Assembly (NCBI GenBank): GCA_004558115.1
Contig: SFDT01000012.1
Coordinates: 1 to 45,079 of the forward strand
Direction: 5' to 3'
Origin: Clostridiales bacterium
Lineage (GTDB): Bacteria > Bacillota > Clostridia > Oscillospirales > Oscillospiraceae
Length of the DNA: 45,079 nt
Shown here: piece after piece, positions 33,424 to 40,846 of the stretch
Numbering within the stretch: the first letter of the stretch is position 1
How the letters are laid out: every line of letters starts with the position of its first letter
The notes under the pieces: generated by a model
The model's input: the letters and a program-made list of their open reading frames with translations, nothing else
What the model was told of the DNA's origin: nothing
Databases searched by the model: none
Made by a program: the position numbers and the translations under genes

Positions 33424-34359
33424 ATGGCGTATTCTCTGAAGCAGCTGAATGAAGGCATCCGCAGCGACCCGCAGGCCTTCGTGGACGAGTGCGACGCCGC
33501 TTTCCACAAAAAGGTGGAGACCGCGGCCCAGAAGATCGCCGGCCACCGGGCCGAGTCCCGCATCATCCTGCTGTCCGGCCCCTCCGGCTCCGGCAAGACC
33601 ACCACGGCCCTGAAGATCGAGGAGCAGCTGGAAAAAATGGGTATCCAGACCCACACGGTGTCCATGGACAATTATTTCAACACCATCGACCCGGAGACGG
33701 CTCCCCGGAACCGGGAGGGCGCCATTGACTATGAGTCCCCCTTCTGCCTGGATGTGGACCTTTTGAACCGCCACTTCGCCATGCTGGACCGGGGCGAGAC
33801 CATCCACGTGCCCAAGTACGAGTTCGCCCGGCAGATGCGCTCGGACATCCTGTCCCAGCCCATGCGCCTGGGACCTGACGAGCTGGCCATTTTCGAGGGC
33901 ATCCACGCCCTGAACGACATCATCGTGGGCAAGAATCCCCGGGCCTTCAAGCTGTATATCGCCGCCCGCAGCAGCCTGCGGGACGAGGACGGCTCCGTGG
34001 TGTTTGACCACGCCTGGCTGCGGCTGTGCCGCCGCATCGTCCGGGACTATCAATTCCGGGGCAGCGACGCCGCGTTCACTCTGAAAATGTGGTCCAACGT
34101 CCGCCGGGGCGAAAAGCTGTACATCTCCCCCTATAAGGAGAACGCCAATTTGATGTTCGACTCCTCCCTGGCCTTTGAGTTCGCCGTCCTCAAGCCCATT
34201 GTGGTGCCGCTGCTGGAGGCCATCCCCGCCGGGAAGTACAGCGTGGTGGACGACATGCTGCGGGGCTTTGAGAAGATCGAGCCCCTGGATTCCAAGTACG
34301 TGGCCCCCGACTCCCTGGCCCGGGAGTTCATCGGCGGCTCCATTTACGACAACCATTGA
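33424..34359 (+). CDS. Uridine kinase/phosphoribulokinase-family nucleoside kinase
   Basis: Probably phosphorylates a nucleoside. The 311 residues have Walker A GPSGSGKTT near 51-59, then SMDNYFNTIDPETAPRN and GAIDYESPFCLDVDLL, the Udk substrate region, followed by VPKYEFARQM and a Walker B-like IFEGIHALND. It is longer at the C-terminus than Udk (about 210 residues), as in clostridial nucleoside kinases, but lacks their N-terminal TGS-like part. AAAGGAG lies eight bases before the ATG, which follows the hemZ stop by 14 nt. Substrate not determined. Confidence 0.85.
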   Translation: MAYSLKQLNEGIRSDPQAFVDECDAAFHKKVETAAQKIAGHRAESRIILLSGPSGSGKTTTALKIEEQLEKMGIQTHTVSMDNYFNTIDPETAPRNREGAIDYESPFCLDVDLLNRHFAMLDRGETIHVPKYEFARQMRSDILSQPMRLGPDELAIFEGIHALNDIIVGKNPRAFKLYIAARSSLRDEDGSVVFDHAWLRLCRRIVRDYQFRGSDAAFTLKMWSNVRRGEKLYISPYKENANLMFDSSLAFEFAVLKPIVVPLLEAIPAGKYSVVDDMLRGFEKIEPLDSKYVAPDSLAREFIGGSIYDNH

Positions 34360-34413
34360 GCATCCCCCTATGATTTTATGGGCTGTCCGCCCGCCATGTC
34401 AGGAGGTTTTTTC

Positions 34414-34806
34414 ATGAATGAAACGTTGCAGGAGCTGCTGAGCACCATCCAGCGCACCGCCGGCCAGGTCAGCGACACCGCCGCCGACGCCGCCTACGGC
34501 GTGGGCAAAAAGGCGGAGGCCCTGCTGTCCACCGCCAAGCTGAACATCCGGGCGGCGGACCTGAAGGCCCAGATCAATGCCCAGCTGAAAACGGTGGGCG
34601 AGATGATCTACGCCACCCACACCGGCACCCCCACGGATTCCGACGACCTGCTGGCCAAGCTCCAGGAGATCGACGGCCTCAACGCCCGTCTGGCGGAAGT
34701 AAATGCCCTGCTGGGCCGTCGGGAAGAAGCCGCCCGGTGTCCCGCCTGCGGCGCCGTGAACCGGGAGGGTGACCAGTTCTGCCGGGAATGCGGCACGAAG
34801 CTGTAA
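34414..34806 (+). CDS. Small zinc-ribbon protein, function unknown
   Basis: The 130 residues split into an alanine-rich helical region, likely coiled coil (about 1-105), and a C-terminal zinc ribbon with CPACG and CRECG (about 110-128). There is no signal peptide or membrane segment. AGGAGG lies seven bases before the ATG at 34414; the earlier in-frame ATG at 34378 lacks a site. It is 12 nt from the phosphorylase gene and so cotranscribed. Such ribbons often mediate protein or nucleic-acid contacts; no specific function is claimed. Confidence 0.8.
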   Translation: MNETLQELLSTIQRTAGQVSDTAADAAYGVGKKAEALLSTAKLNIRAADLKAQINAQLKTVGEMIYATHTGTPTDSDDLLAKLQEIDGLNARLAEVNALLGRREEAARCPACGAVNREGDQFCRECGTKL

Positions 34807-34818
34807 AGGAGGCCCGGC

Positions 34819-35646
34819 ATGGAGCAGTATACCTATGCCCAGTATGAGGCCAGCGCCCAGGCGCTGCGGCAGCGGCTGGGAGACTTTCGTCCCCGGGTGC
34901 TGCTGATTTTGGGTTCCGGCCTGGGCGCTTTGGGCGACGCCGTGGAGGACCCCATCGTGGTCCCCTACGCCGAAGTGCCCCATATGAAATTCTCCACCGC
35001 CCCCGGCCACAAGGGCCGCTTCCTGTTCGGCCATCTGGCCGGCCAGCGGGTGGCCGTCATGCAGGGCCGCCTCCACACCTATGAGGGCTGGTCCTTCGCG
35101 GATGTAGCCTATCCCGTGCGGGTGCTGCGGCTGCTGGGAGCGGAGGCCCTGGTGGTCACCAACGCCGCCGGCGCCGTGAACCGGGACTTTTCCGTGGGAG
35201 ACATCATGCTCATCACGGACCACATCAAGCTCTTCGGCGTCAGCCCCCTGTGCGGCGCCAATGTGGACGAGTTCGGCCCCCGCTTCCCGGACATGAGCCG
35301 GGTATACACCCCCGCTTTGCGGGATGTGGCCCGGCAGGCCGCCAAGTCCCTGGACATCCCTCTGCGGGAGGGTGTCTACATGTACTTCCCCGGCCCCCAG
35401 TACGAGACCCCCGCCGAGGTCCGGGCTGCCCGGCTGCTGGGCGCCGACGCCGTGGGCATGTCCACGGTGCCGGAGGCCATCGTGGCCGGCCACTGCGGCA
35501 TGCAGGTGCTGGGCTTCACCCTGTGCACCAACATGGCCGCCGGCGTCCTGGACCAGCCCCTCTCCGGCGAGGAGGTCATCGCCGCCGGGCAGGCGGCGGG
35601 CCCCCGGTTCTCCGCGTTGGTAAAGGCGTGCCTGGCCCGGTTATAA
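34819..35646 (+). CDS. punA: Purine nucleoside phosphorylase (trimeric type I)
   Basis: Splits inosine and guanosine with phosphate in purine salvage. The 275 residues show LILGSGLGALGD (phosphate site), MQGRLHTYEGW, TNAAGAVNRDFSVGDIMLI, FPGPQYETPAEVRA and GMSTVPEAIVA, typical of the PunA/DeoD-trimeric class. AAAGGAGG lies six bases before the ATG. Last gene of the recJ-to-punA run, followed by a terminator. Confidence 0.95.
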   Translation: MEQYTYAQYEASAQALRQRLGDFRPRVLLILGSGLGALGDAVEDPIVVPYAEVPHMKFSTAPGHKGRFLFGHLAGQRVAVMQGRLHTYEGWSFADVAYPVRVLRLLGAEALVVTNAAGAVNRDFSVGDIMLITDHIKLFGVSPLCGANVDEFGPRFPDMSRVYTPALRDVARQAAKSLDIPLREGVYMYFPGPQYETPAEVRAARLLGADAVGMSTVPEAIVAGHCGMQVLGFTLCTNMAAGVLDQPLSGEEVIAAGQAAGPRFSALVKACLARL

Positions 35647-35650
35647 GACG

Positions 35651-35710
35651 AAGCGCCCATGAAAATCATCTCTGATTTTCACCGGCAAACCGTATAAGGC
35701 GCCGCTTTTT
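35651..35710 (+). terminator. Terminator after punA
   Basis: AAGCGCC (35651) can pair with the GGCGCCGCTT region (35698-35707) before TTTTT. An inner perfect stem GAAAATCA/TGATTTTC lies at 35661-35680. Confidence 0.6.
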
Positions 35711-35720
35711 CCCATAGAGT
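35692..35720 (+). promoter_or_regulatory. Possible sigma-E-type promoter of the spoVB-like gene
   Basis: GTATAAG (35692-35698), 14 bases, then CATAGAGT (35713-35720), compared with the sigma-E pattern kmATATT-N14-CATACAmT. Ten of 15 positions match. The gene is sigma-E controlled in Bacillus, which makes the weak match worth listing. Confidence 0.3.
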
Positions 35721-35767
35721 AAAAAAGTCCCCCGCGCATCTTTCTGTGATTTCGAGGTAACGTCTTC

Positions 35768-37378
35768 ATGTCCAATCAAAAAAAGCAGTCCTTTTTAGGC
35801 GGCGCCGCCATTCTGGCCTCCGCCGTAGTCATCGTGAAGATCATCGGCGCCTTTTATAAGCTGCCGCTGAACAATATCCTGGGCGCCCAGGGCAAGACGT
35901 ATTTCAACACCGCCTATTATATTTACAACGTGCTGCTGACGGTCTCCACCGCCGGTTTGCCCCTGGCCATCTCCAAGATGACCAGCGAAGCCCACGCCCA
36001 GGGCCGGGACAACGAGAAGCGCAGGATTTTCCGCACCGCCATCTGGCTGTTCTTCGGGCTTGGCCTGGTAGGCTCTTTGCTCATGTTCTTCGGCGCCGCC
36101 CAGCTGGCTGCCTTCATGAATAACGACATGGCCCGCCTGCCCATCAGGGCTCTGGCCCCCGCCGTGTTCTGCGTGTGCCTGCTGGCCTGCATGCGGGGCT
36201 ATACCCAGGGTCAGGGCAACATGAAGCCCACCGCCGTCTCCCAGGTGCTGGAGGCCCTGTGCAAGCTGGGCATCGGCCTGCCCCTGGCCTGGTATGTGCT
36301 GAAGATCGGCATGAGCCTGGATACCGGCGCCGCCGGCGCCATCTTCGGCGTCACCATCGGCACGGTCTTCTCCATGCTGTTTTTGACCGGCTACCTGCTG
36401 TCCCATCGGGACCATACGGACGCTCTGGACGTTCCCTCCTCCAGTGGACAGATCATGAAGCGCATCCTCTCCATCGGCATCCCCATCACCCTCAGCAACT
36501 CTGCCATGAGCATCATCAATCTCATCGACACGAAGATCGTCATGGGCCGCCTGCAGGGCGCCCTGCATCTGACGGAGGCGGAGGCTTCCGCCCTGAACGG
36601 CCAGTATGGTCTTGCCATGGATATGCCCAACATGGTGGCCTCCTTTGTCTATCCCGTCACCATGAGCCTTATCCCCTTCGCGGCGGCGGCTCTGGCGAAA
36701 AAAGACTACGCCGGCGCCGACCGCAGCATCTCCTCCGCCTTCCGGCTCATTGCCATTCTTGCCCTGCCGGCAGGCGTGGGACTTTCTGTGCTATCCACGC
36801 CCATCGAGCTGCTGGTGCTGCCCAGTCAGCGCGCAGACGCTTTGGCCGCCGGCCCTCATCTGCGGATCCTGGGCTTTGCTCTCATTTTCATCTGCATCAT
36901 GATTTTGACCAACGCCATTTTGCAGACCTACGGCAAGGAGCGCATCCCCATTTTCACCGTCATCGCCGGCGGCGTCACCAAGATCGTCATGAACTATATC
37001 CTGGTGGGGAATCCTGACATCAACATCCACGGCGCCCCCATCTCCACCCTGTGCTGCTATCTGGTCATCTGCGCACTGAACCTGTTTTTTGTGTGGAAGT
37101 ACTCTCCGCAAAAGCCCCGTTATCTCCAGCTGTTCGCCAAGCCCGTGGCGGCTTCCGCCCTCATGGGGGCCTCTGCCTGGGCAGTCCACGGTTTCGTGGA
37201 GCGGGCTTTGCGCGGCCTCGGCGTCTACACGGCCAACGCCGCCGGCGTCCTGGCGGGCATTGCCGCCGGCGTGGTGGTGTACGCCGTGTTGGTCATCGCC
37301 CTGCGCATTCTGCGGGCAGATGATGTGCGTTCCATCCCCAAGGGAGAGACGCTTATTAAACTTCTGCACTTAAAATAA
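35768..37378 (+). CDS. SpoVB/YabM-like polysaccharide flippase (MOP superfamily)
   Basis: Predicted lipid-linked glycan flippase in the membrane, related to MurJ and SpoVB, for wall or cortex precursor export. The 536 residues contain about 14 hydrophobic segments, starting with SFLGGAAILASAVVIVKIIG and KLPLNNILGAQG, the characteristic SpoVB/YabM entry. A GAGGT site lies nine bases before the ATG. It heads a cluster in the Bacillus yabM-yabN-yabO-yabP-yabQ-divIC-yabR order. SpoVB and YabM are paralogues; position favours YabM, sequence alone does not decide. Confidence 0.88.
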   Translation: MSNQKKQSFLGGAAILASAVVIVKIIGAFYKLPLNNILGAQGKTYFNTAYYIYNVLLTVSTAGLPLAISKMTSEAHAQGRDNEKRRIFRTAIWLFFGLGLVGSLLMFFGAAQLAAFMNNDMARLPIRALAPAVFCVCLLACMRGYTQGQGNMKPTAVSQVLEALCKLGIGLPLAWYVLKIGMSLDTGAAGAIFGVTIGTVFSMLFLTGYLLSHRDHTDALDVPSSSGQIMKRILSIGIPITLSNSAMSIINLIDTKIVMGRLQGALHLTEAEASALNGQYGLAMDMPNMVASFVYPVTMSLIPFAAAALAKKDYAGADRSISSAFRLIAILALPAGVGLSVLSTPIELLVLPSQRADALAAGPHLRILGFALIFICIMILTNAILQTYGKERIPIFTVIAGGVTKIVMNYILVGNPDINIHGAPISTLCCYLVICALNLFFVWKYSPQKPRYLQLFAKPVAASALMGASAWAVHGFVERALRGLGVYTANAAGVLAGIAAGVVVYAVLVIALRILRADDVRSIPKGETLIKLLHLK

Positions 37379-37436
37379 GGAATTTCCTGGAAAACTTCAT
37401 TCCTTCGTTGAATTATCTTGCAAAGGCAGGCAATGT

Positions 37437-38243
37437 ATGGTAGATTTTCAATGTAAGCGCCGCTATGACTGGGAGGATTTTCTCCGGATCATGCGGCTTC
37501 TCCGGTCTCCCGGGGGCTGCCCCTGGGACGCCGAGCAGACCCACCAGTCCATCCGCCGGAATTTCCTGGAGGAGACCTACGAGGCGCTGGACGCCCTGGA
37601 CCGGGACGACCCGGTGGATATGTGCGAGGAGCTGGGGGACGTTTTGATGCAGGTGGTGTTCCACGCCACCATTGAGGAGGAGCAGGGCCGCTTCACCATG
37701 GCGGACGTGGTGGACGGCGTGGCCCAGAAAATGGTGTACCGCCATCCTCATGTATTCGGCACCGTCCACGTGGATAATTCCGACCAGGTGCTGGTAAACT
37801 GGGAAAAGCTGAAGCGCACAGAAAAGGGCCAGGCCTCCACGGCCGACGCCATCGAAGCCGTGCCCCACACCCTGCCCGCCCTGTGGCGGGCGGAAAAGGT
37901 CCAGAAAAAGGCCGCCAAGGCGGGCTTTGACTGGGACGACCCCCTCCGCGCTTTGGACAAGCTGGAGGAGGAGGTGCGGGAGCTCCGCGCCGCCATGGAA
38001 TCCGGCAAAGCGCCGGAGGACCCCCACGGTCTCCGGGAGGAGCTGGGGGATGTGCTGTTCATGGCCGCCAAGATCGGCCAGATGACCGGCACGGACCCGG
38101 AGGATGCCCTCCACCGCTCCTGCGACAAATTTGACAGCCGCTTCCGCTTTGTGGAGGAATCGGCGGACAAGCCCCTTTCTGACTGCGGCGAAGCGGAGCT
38201 GCTGGCGCTGTGGCGGGAGGCCAAAACAAAAGAGAAGTCTTAA
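37437..38243 (+). CDS. mazG: Nucleoside triphosphate pyrophosphohydrolase MazG
   Basis: Hydrolyses NTPs or dNTPs to monophosphate and PPi. The 268 residues carry two MazG repeats: EETYEALDALD with CEELGDVLMQVVFHA (metal Glu and Asp) in the first, and LEEEVRELRAAME with REELGDVLFMAAKIGQ in the second. It corresponds to the C-terminal half of Bacillus YabN and lacks that protein's N-terminal tetrapyrrole-methylase domain. The ribosome site is modest (AAAGG, AGG). It lies 58 nt after the flippase gene and before hup, as is common in clostridia. Confidence 0.95.
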   Translation: MVDFQCKRRYDWEDFLRIMRLLRSPGGCPWDAEQTHQSIRRNFLEETYEALDALDRDDPVDMCEELGDVLMQVVFHATIEEEQGRFTMADVVDGVAQKMVYRHPHVFGTVHVDNSDQVLVNWEKLKRTEKGQASTADAIEAVPHTLPALWRAEKVQKKAAKAGFDWDDPLRALDKLEEEVRELRAAMESGKAPEDPHGLREELGDVLFMAAKIGQMTGTDPEDALHRSCDKFDSRFRFVEESADKPLSDCGEAELLALWREAKTKEKS

Positions 38244-38302
38244 TCGCGCGTTCCGCGTTAAGAAATAAACAAGAAATTTTAAATTTCAGGAGGATATGTT
38301 CC

Positions 38303-38578
38303 ATGAACAAAGCTGAACTCATCAATGCCGTTGCCGCTTCCGCGGATGTTTCCAAGAAGGAAGCCGAGGCTGTCGTCTCCGCCACTCTGGACGCCATCAC
38401 CGCCGCTTTGAAGGAAGGCGAGAAGGTCCAGCTGGTGGGCTTTGGCTCTTTTGAGGTGAAGAAGCGCGCCGCCCGCATCGGCCGCAACCCCAAGACCAAG
38501 GAGTCCATCGAGATCCCCGCTTCCGTGGTGCCCGTGTTCAAGGCCGGCAAGGCTCTGAAGGACAGCATCTCCAAGTAA
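38303..38578 (+). CDS. hup: DNA-binding protein HU
   Basis: Histone-like DNA-bending protein. The 91 residues show MNKAELINAVAASADVSKKE, VQLVGFGSFEVKKRAARIGR and NPKTKESIEIPASVVPVFKAG with the intercalating Pro, ending DSISK. AGGAGG lies nine bases before the ATG at 38303. Inserted between mazG and rqcP relative to the Bacillus order. An AT-rich stretch of about 60 nt precedes it but no convincing promoter was found. Confidence 0.97.
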   Translation: MNKAELINAVAASADVSKKEAEAVVSATLDAITAALKEGEKVQLVGFGSFEVKKRAARIGRNPKTKESIEIPASVVPVFKAGKALKDSISK

Positions 38579-38604
38579 TTCGGGAAACTATCTGATGAAA
38601 AGAG

Positions 38605-38632
38605 CTGCCGGCACAGTGTGCCGGCAGTCCTT
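38605..38632 (+). terminator. Attenuator-like hairpin between hup and rqcP
   Basis: CTGCCGGCAC (38605-38614) pairs with GTGCCGGCAG (38618-38627) around AGT, followed by TCCTTGTTT. It could end most hup transcripts and keep rqcP low. Confidence 0.55.
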
Positions 38633-38648
38633 GTTTGGAGGTCATTTC

Positions 38649-38894
38649 ATGCGCTTGGATAAATATTTGAAGGTCTCCCGCCTCATCAAGCGGCGGACCG
38701 TGGCCAACGAGGCCTGCGACAACGGTCTGGTCACCGTCAACGGCAAGCCCGCCCGGGCCAGCTACGACGTGAAGGTGGGGGACCAGATCTCCCTGCGCTT
38801 CGGCCAGCGGACGCTGACTGTGGAGGTGGTGTCCGTCCAGGAGACCGTGAAGCAGGCCGACGCGGTGACGCTGTACCGGGAGATCGGCCGGTAA
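38649..38894 (+). CDS. rqcP: S4-domain ribosome quality-control factor RqcP (YabO)
   Basis: Small S4-domain protein that works with RqcH to add alanine tails on stalled 50S subunits. The 81 residues are almost entirely an S4 fold: MRLDKYLKVSRLIKRRTVAN, ACDNGLVTVNGKPARASYDV and GDQISLRFGQRTLTVEV. GGAGG lies seven bases before the ATG at 38649; the earlier in-frame ATG at 38595 is inside the preceding hairpin region. Position matches Bacillus yabO. Confidence 0.95.
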   Translation: MRLDKYLKVSRLIKRRTVANEACDNGLVTVNGKPARASYDVKVGDQISLRFGQRTLTVEVVSVQETVKQADAVTLYREIGR

Positions 38895-38920
38895 TATTTC
38901 GCCTCTCCCGCCCATATCAT
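38892..38920 (+). promoter_or_regulatory. Sigma-E-type promoter of yabPQ
   Basis: TAATATT (38892-38898), exactly 14 bases, then CATATCAT (38913-38920) match the mother-cell sigma-E pattern kmATATT-N14-CATACAmT closely. A short leader would run to the yabP ATG at 38944. The site overlaps the rqcP stop region. Confidence 0.55.
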
Positions 38921-38943
38921 GGGGACAGGGGAGGGACGATGAA

Positions 38944-39225
38944 ATGAACGATTTTACTGGCGTACCCGCCGCCGGCCACCGCCTGGAGCTGGTGGGCCGG
39001 GAAAGACTCACCGTCTCCGGGGTGGAAGACGTGGAGCGGTTCGACGAAAACGGCATCGTCATGTCCACCTCCGCCGGCGTTCTGGTGGTCACCGGAGAGG
39101 ACCTGCACATCGGCAAGCTGTCCCTGGACGGGGGTGAGCTCCATGTGGACGGCCGCATCGACTCCGTCGCCTACGAGGAGGGCGGCCGGGAGCAGGGCGG
39201 CTTCCTCCGGCGCCTGTTCGGCTAA
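38944..39225 (+). CDS. yabP: Sporulation protein YabP
   Basis: Family required for spore formation in Bacillus; likely acts in the mother cell. The 93 residues form one beta-rich YabP/YqfC domain (RLELVGRERLTVSGVEDVER, GVLVVTGEDLHIGKLSLDGG, ELHVDGRIDSVAYEE) and end in GGFLRRLFG, usual for the family. A GGAGGG site precedes the ATG. It is four bases from yabQ. Confidence 0.92.
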   Translation: MNDFTGVPAAGHRLELVGRERLTVSGVEDVERFDENGIVMSTSAGVLVVTGEDLHIGKLSLDGGELHVDGRIDSVAYEEGGREQGGFLRRLFG

Positions 39226-39229
39226 GGCC

Positions 39230-39877
39230 ATGGAGATCCAGATCTCCAGGCAGCTGGCCCTGTTCGGCCAGTCGGTACTGCTGGGCCTGGCGGCGGGGCT
39301 GCTGTACGACCTGCTGCGGGCCTTCCGGCTGCGGCTGCCCCGCTCCACCGCCCTTTGGGACGCCCTGTACTGCCTGGCCGTGGGCACCGGGCTGTTTTTC
39401 TTTACCCTCCGCCAGGCGGAGGGCCTGCTGCGGGGATATGTGGTGCTGGGAGCCCTGGGCGGCGCGGTGCTGTTCTTTTGCCTGCTGTCTTCCCTGCTGC
39501 GGCCCCTGTGGGACTTTTGGGTGGACACCCTGGCATTTTTCCTGCACCTGTGCGCCCTTCCCCTCCAGTGGCTGAAAAAATTTTGCAAAAAAGTGGCCCG
39601 CCGCGGAAAAAATCTCTTTTATTTTGCAGGGAAATACTATACAATAATAAAAAATGGACGCAAAGTATTTCATGGCAGAGGAGGCGGACCGCGTGGCAAA
39701 GGCAGCAAAGCAAAAAAAGCACCGGGCCCGCTCCAGTTTTCTGACAAAGCTGCTGGTGCTGCTTCTGGTGGGCGGCATCGGCTGGCAGCTGTTCCACCTG
39801 CAGGAACAGGTCCGCGCCGCCGAGGCGGAAAAGGACGCTCTGGCCGCTCAGGTCCAGGCAAAGCAGCAGGAAAATGA
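39230..39877 (+). CDS. yabQ: Spore cortex protein YabQ, with extended C-terminus overlapping divIC
   Basis: Mother-cell membrane protein needed for cortex synthesis. Residues 1 to about 141 look like YabQ, with several membrane segments (QLALFGQSVLLGLAAGLLYD, LYCLAVGTGLFFFTL, GYVVLGALGGAVLFFCLL) and a basic tail ending near YYTIIK. The frame then continues 74 residues, Gly/Arg/Lys-rich, across the first 224 bases of divIC. In the next frame a TAA occurs right before divIC, so a one-base indel in an A-rich run may have extended the gene. ATG at 39230 has only AAGG two bases away; coupling to yabP is likely. Confidence 0.83.
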   Translation: MEIQISRQLALFGQSVLLGLAAGLLYDLLRAFRLRLPRSTALWDALYCLAVGTGLFFFTLRQAEGLLRGYVVLGALGGAVLFFCLLSSLLRPLWDFWVDTLAFFLHLCALPLQWLKKFCKKVARRGKNLFYFAGKYYTIIKNGRKVFHGRGGGPRGKGSKAKKAPGPLQFSDKAAGAASGGRHRLAAVPPAGTGPRRRGGKGRSGRSGPGKAAGK

Positions 39878-39995
39878 CGCCCTGGCCGCGGACATCGCCC
39901 AGGGCAGTACCCAGGAAAAGATGGAGGAGATGGCCCGGGAGGAGCTGGGCCTTGTCTATCCTGGGGAGCGTGTGTTTTACGATACGAGCAATTGA
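39654..39995 (+). CDS. divIC: Septum formation initiator DivIC/FtsB family
   Basis: Bitopic divisome protein that partners FtsL. The 113 residues have a basic cytoplasmic start (AAKQKKHRARSSFLTK), one membrane helix (LLVLLLVGGIGWQLF, about 32-48), an extracellular coiled coil rich in Ala/Glu/Gln (about 49-95) and the FtsB-type end ELGLVYPGERVFYD. The start is uncertain: neither ATG 39654 nor ATG 39672 has a clear ribosome site. A weak -10 (TATACAAT) lies just upstream. It overlaps the end of the yabQ frame. Confidence 0.88.
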   Translation: MDAKYFMAEEADRVAKAAKQKKHRARSSFLTKLLVLLLVGGIGWQLFHLQEQVRAAEAEKDALAAQVQAKQQENDALAADIAQGSTQEKMEEMAREELGLVYPGERVFYDTSN

Positions 39996-40003
39996 CCGGT
40001 GCC

Positions 40004-40070
40004 GGGCGACGAGGGTGGCGTTCCGCTCCCCCGCTTGCGCCAGCACCGGCCCTTTATTTTATTTCGCGGC
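40004..40070 (+). terminator. Terminator-like fold after divIC
   Basis: CCGGTGC (about 40009) can pair with GCACCGG (about 40043) around a GC-rich interior, followed by CCCTTTATTTTATTT. A second hairpin, CGCGGCCG/CGGCCGCG, lies near 40067-40090. Confidence 0.5.
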
Positions 40071-40118
40071 CGGCTCGACGGCCGCGGAAAATCACCGGAA
40101 GGAGAAACAGTATACCAT

Positions 40119-40604
40119 ATGGAGCCTCAGGTTGGGAGCATTGTAGAAGGCAAGGTGACCTCCATCACCAAATTCGGCGCGTTTGTCGCCCTGGACAGTG
40201 GGAAGTCCGGTTTGGTACATATTTCCGAGATCGCCAACAGTTTCGTCAACGATGTACATGATTTTCTACAGGAGGGGCAGACCGTCAAGGTGCTGGTCCT
40301 GTCCACAGAGAACGGAAAGATCAATCTTTCCATCAAAAAAGCGCTGCCGCCTCAGGAGCGGCCTGCTTCCCGGGGACCCCGGCCCGGCATGAACAGCGGA
40401 CCCCGACCCGCCGGCGGTGCGCCCCGGCCTGCCCAGCAGCAGAGCCGCCCGGCTTTCGCCGCCCGGCAGCAGCCCCTGCCTCCCTCCGGCGACCAGTCCT
40501 TTGAGGACAAGCTCAAGCAGTTCTTGACCTCCTCCGAGGGGAAGATGGCCGACCTGAACCGCAGCATTGACGGCAAGCGGGGCGGCGGCCGCAGACGCAA
40601 ATAA
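40119..40604 (+). CDS. yabR: S1-domain RNA-binding protein YabR
   Basis: General-stress-type S1 protein. The 161 residues consist of one S1 domain (about 1-73: VGSIVEGKVTSITKFGAFVA, GLVHISEIANSFVNDVHDF, VKVLVLSTENGKINLSIKKA). A Pro/Arg/Gln/Gly-rich disordered region (about 75-130) follows, then a short conserved end (SFEDKLKQFLTSSEGKMADL) and a basic tail. The ATG at 40119 has AAGGAG 14 bases upstream, rather far. Position after divIC matches Bacillus yabR. Confidence 0.9.
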   Translation: MEPQVGSIVEGKVTSITKFGAFVALDSGKSGLVHISEIANSFVNDVHDFLQEGQTVKVLVLSTENGKINLSIKKALPPQERPASRGPRPGMNSGPRPAGGAPRPAQQQSRPAFAARQQPLPPSGDQSFEDKLKQFLTSSEGKMADLNRSIDGKRGGGRRRK

Positions 40605-40609
40605 TACCG

Positions 40610-40648
40610 CAGCGCACCGGAAGTCCTCCGGTGCGCTGTTTTGCTTTT
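40610..40648 (+). terminator. Terminator of the yabR cluster
   Basis: CAGCGCACCGGA (40610-40621) pairs with TCCGGTGCGCTG (40627-40638), then TTTTGCTTTTT. Confidence 0.92.
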
Positions 40649-40681
40649 TCAATTTCACCGCCTGTCCTCCCTGTTTCCGCG

Positions 40682-40709
40682 GAATTTTTCCGCTCCGGCC
40701 GCATATACT
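40682..40709 (+). promoter_or_regulatory. Possible sigma-E-like promoter of the 21-codon ORF
   Basis: GAATTTT (40682-40688), 13 bases, then CATATACT (40702-40709) resemble the sigma-E pattern with a spacer one base short. TATACT could alternatively serve sigma-A, but no -35 was found. Transcription would start about 25 bases before the small ORF. Confidence 0.35.
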
Positions 40710-40742
40710 GGCAGGTAAGCAATTGCAAAGGAGGACACAGCG

Positions 40743-40808
40743 ATGATCGACAAACGGGACGTGGACGACCTGATCTTCCAGGACATCTGGCAGATCAGTG
40801 AGCGATAG
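40743..40808 (+). CDS. Possible 21-residue small protein gene
   Basis: ATG at 40743 with a near-perfect AAAGGAGG eight bases upstream, 21 codons and TAG. The peptide begins MIDKRDVDDLIFQD and ends IWQISER; it is acidic at the start and could form an amphipathic helix with Leu, Ile, Phe and Trp on one face. It sits alone between the yabR terminator and its own terminator, with a possible promoter before it, so the unit is self-contained. No homologue is recognised. An sRNA with a chance ORF is the alternative, but the ribosome site argues for translation. Confidence 0.55.
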   Translation: MIDKRDVDDLIFQDIWQISER

Positions 40809-40818
40809 AGCCTTCCAG

Positions 40819-40844
40819 GACGCCGCGAAAGCGGCGTCTTTTTT
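40819..40844 (+). terminator. Terminator of the 21-codon ORF
   Basis: GACGCCGC and GCGGCGTC flank a GAAA tetraloop (40819-40838), followed by six T. It points in the plus direction, toward the end of convergent mnmA. Confidence 0.9.
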
Positions 40845-40846
40845 CC

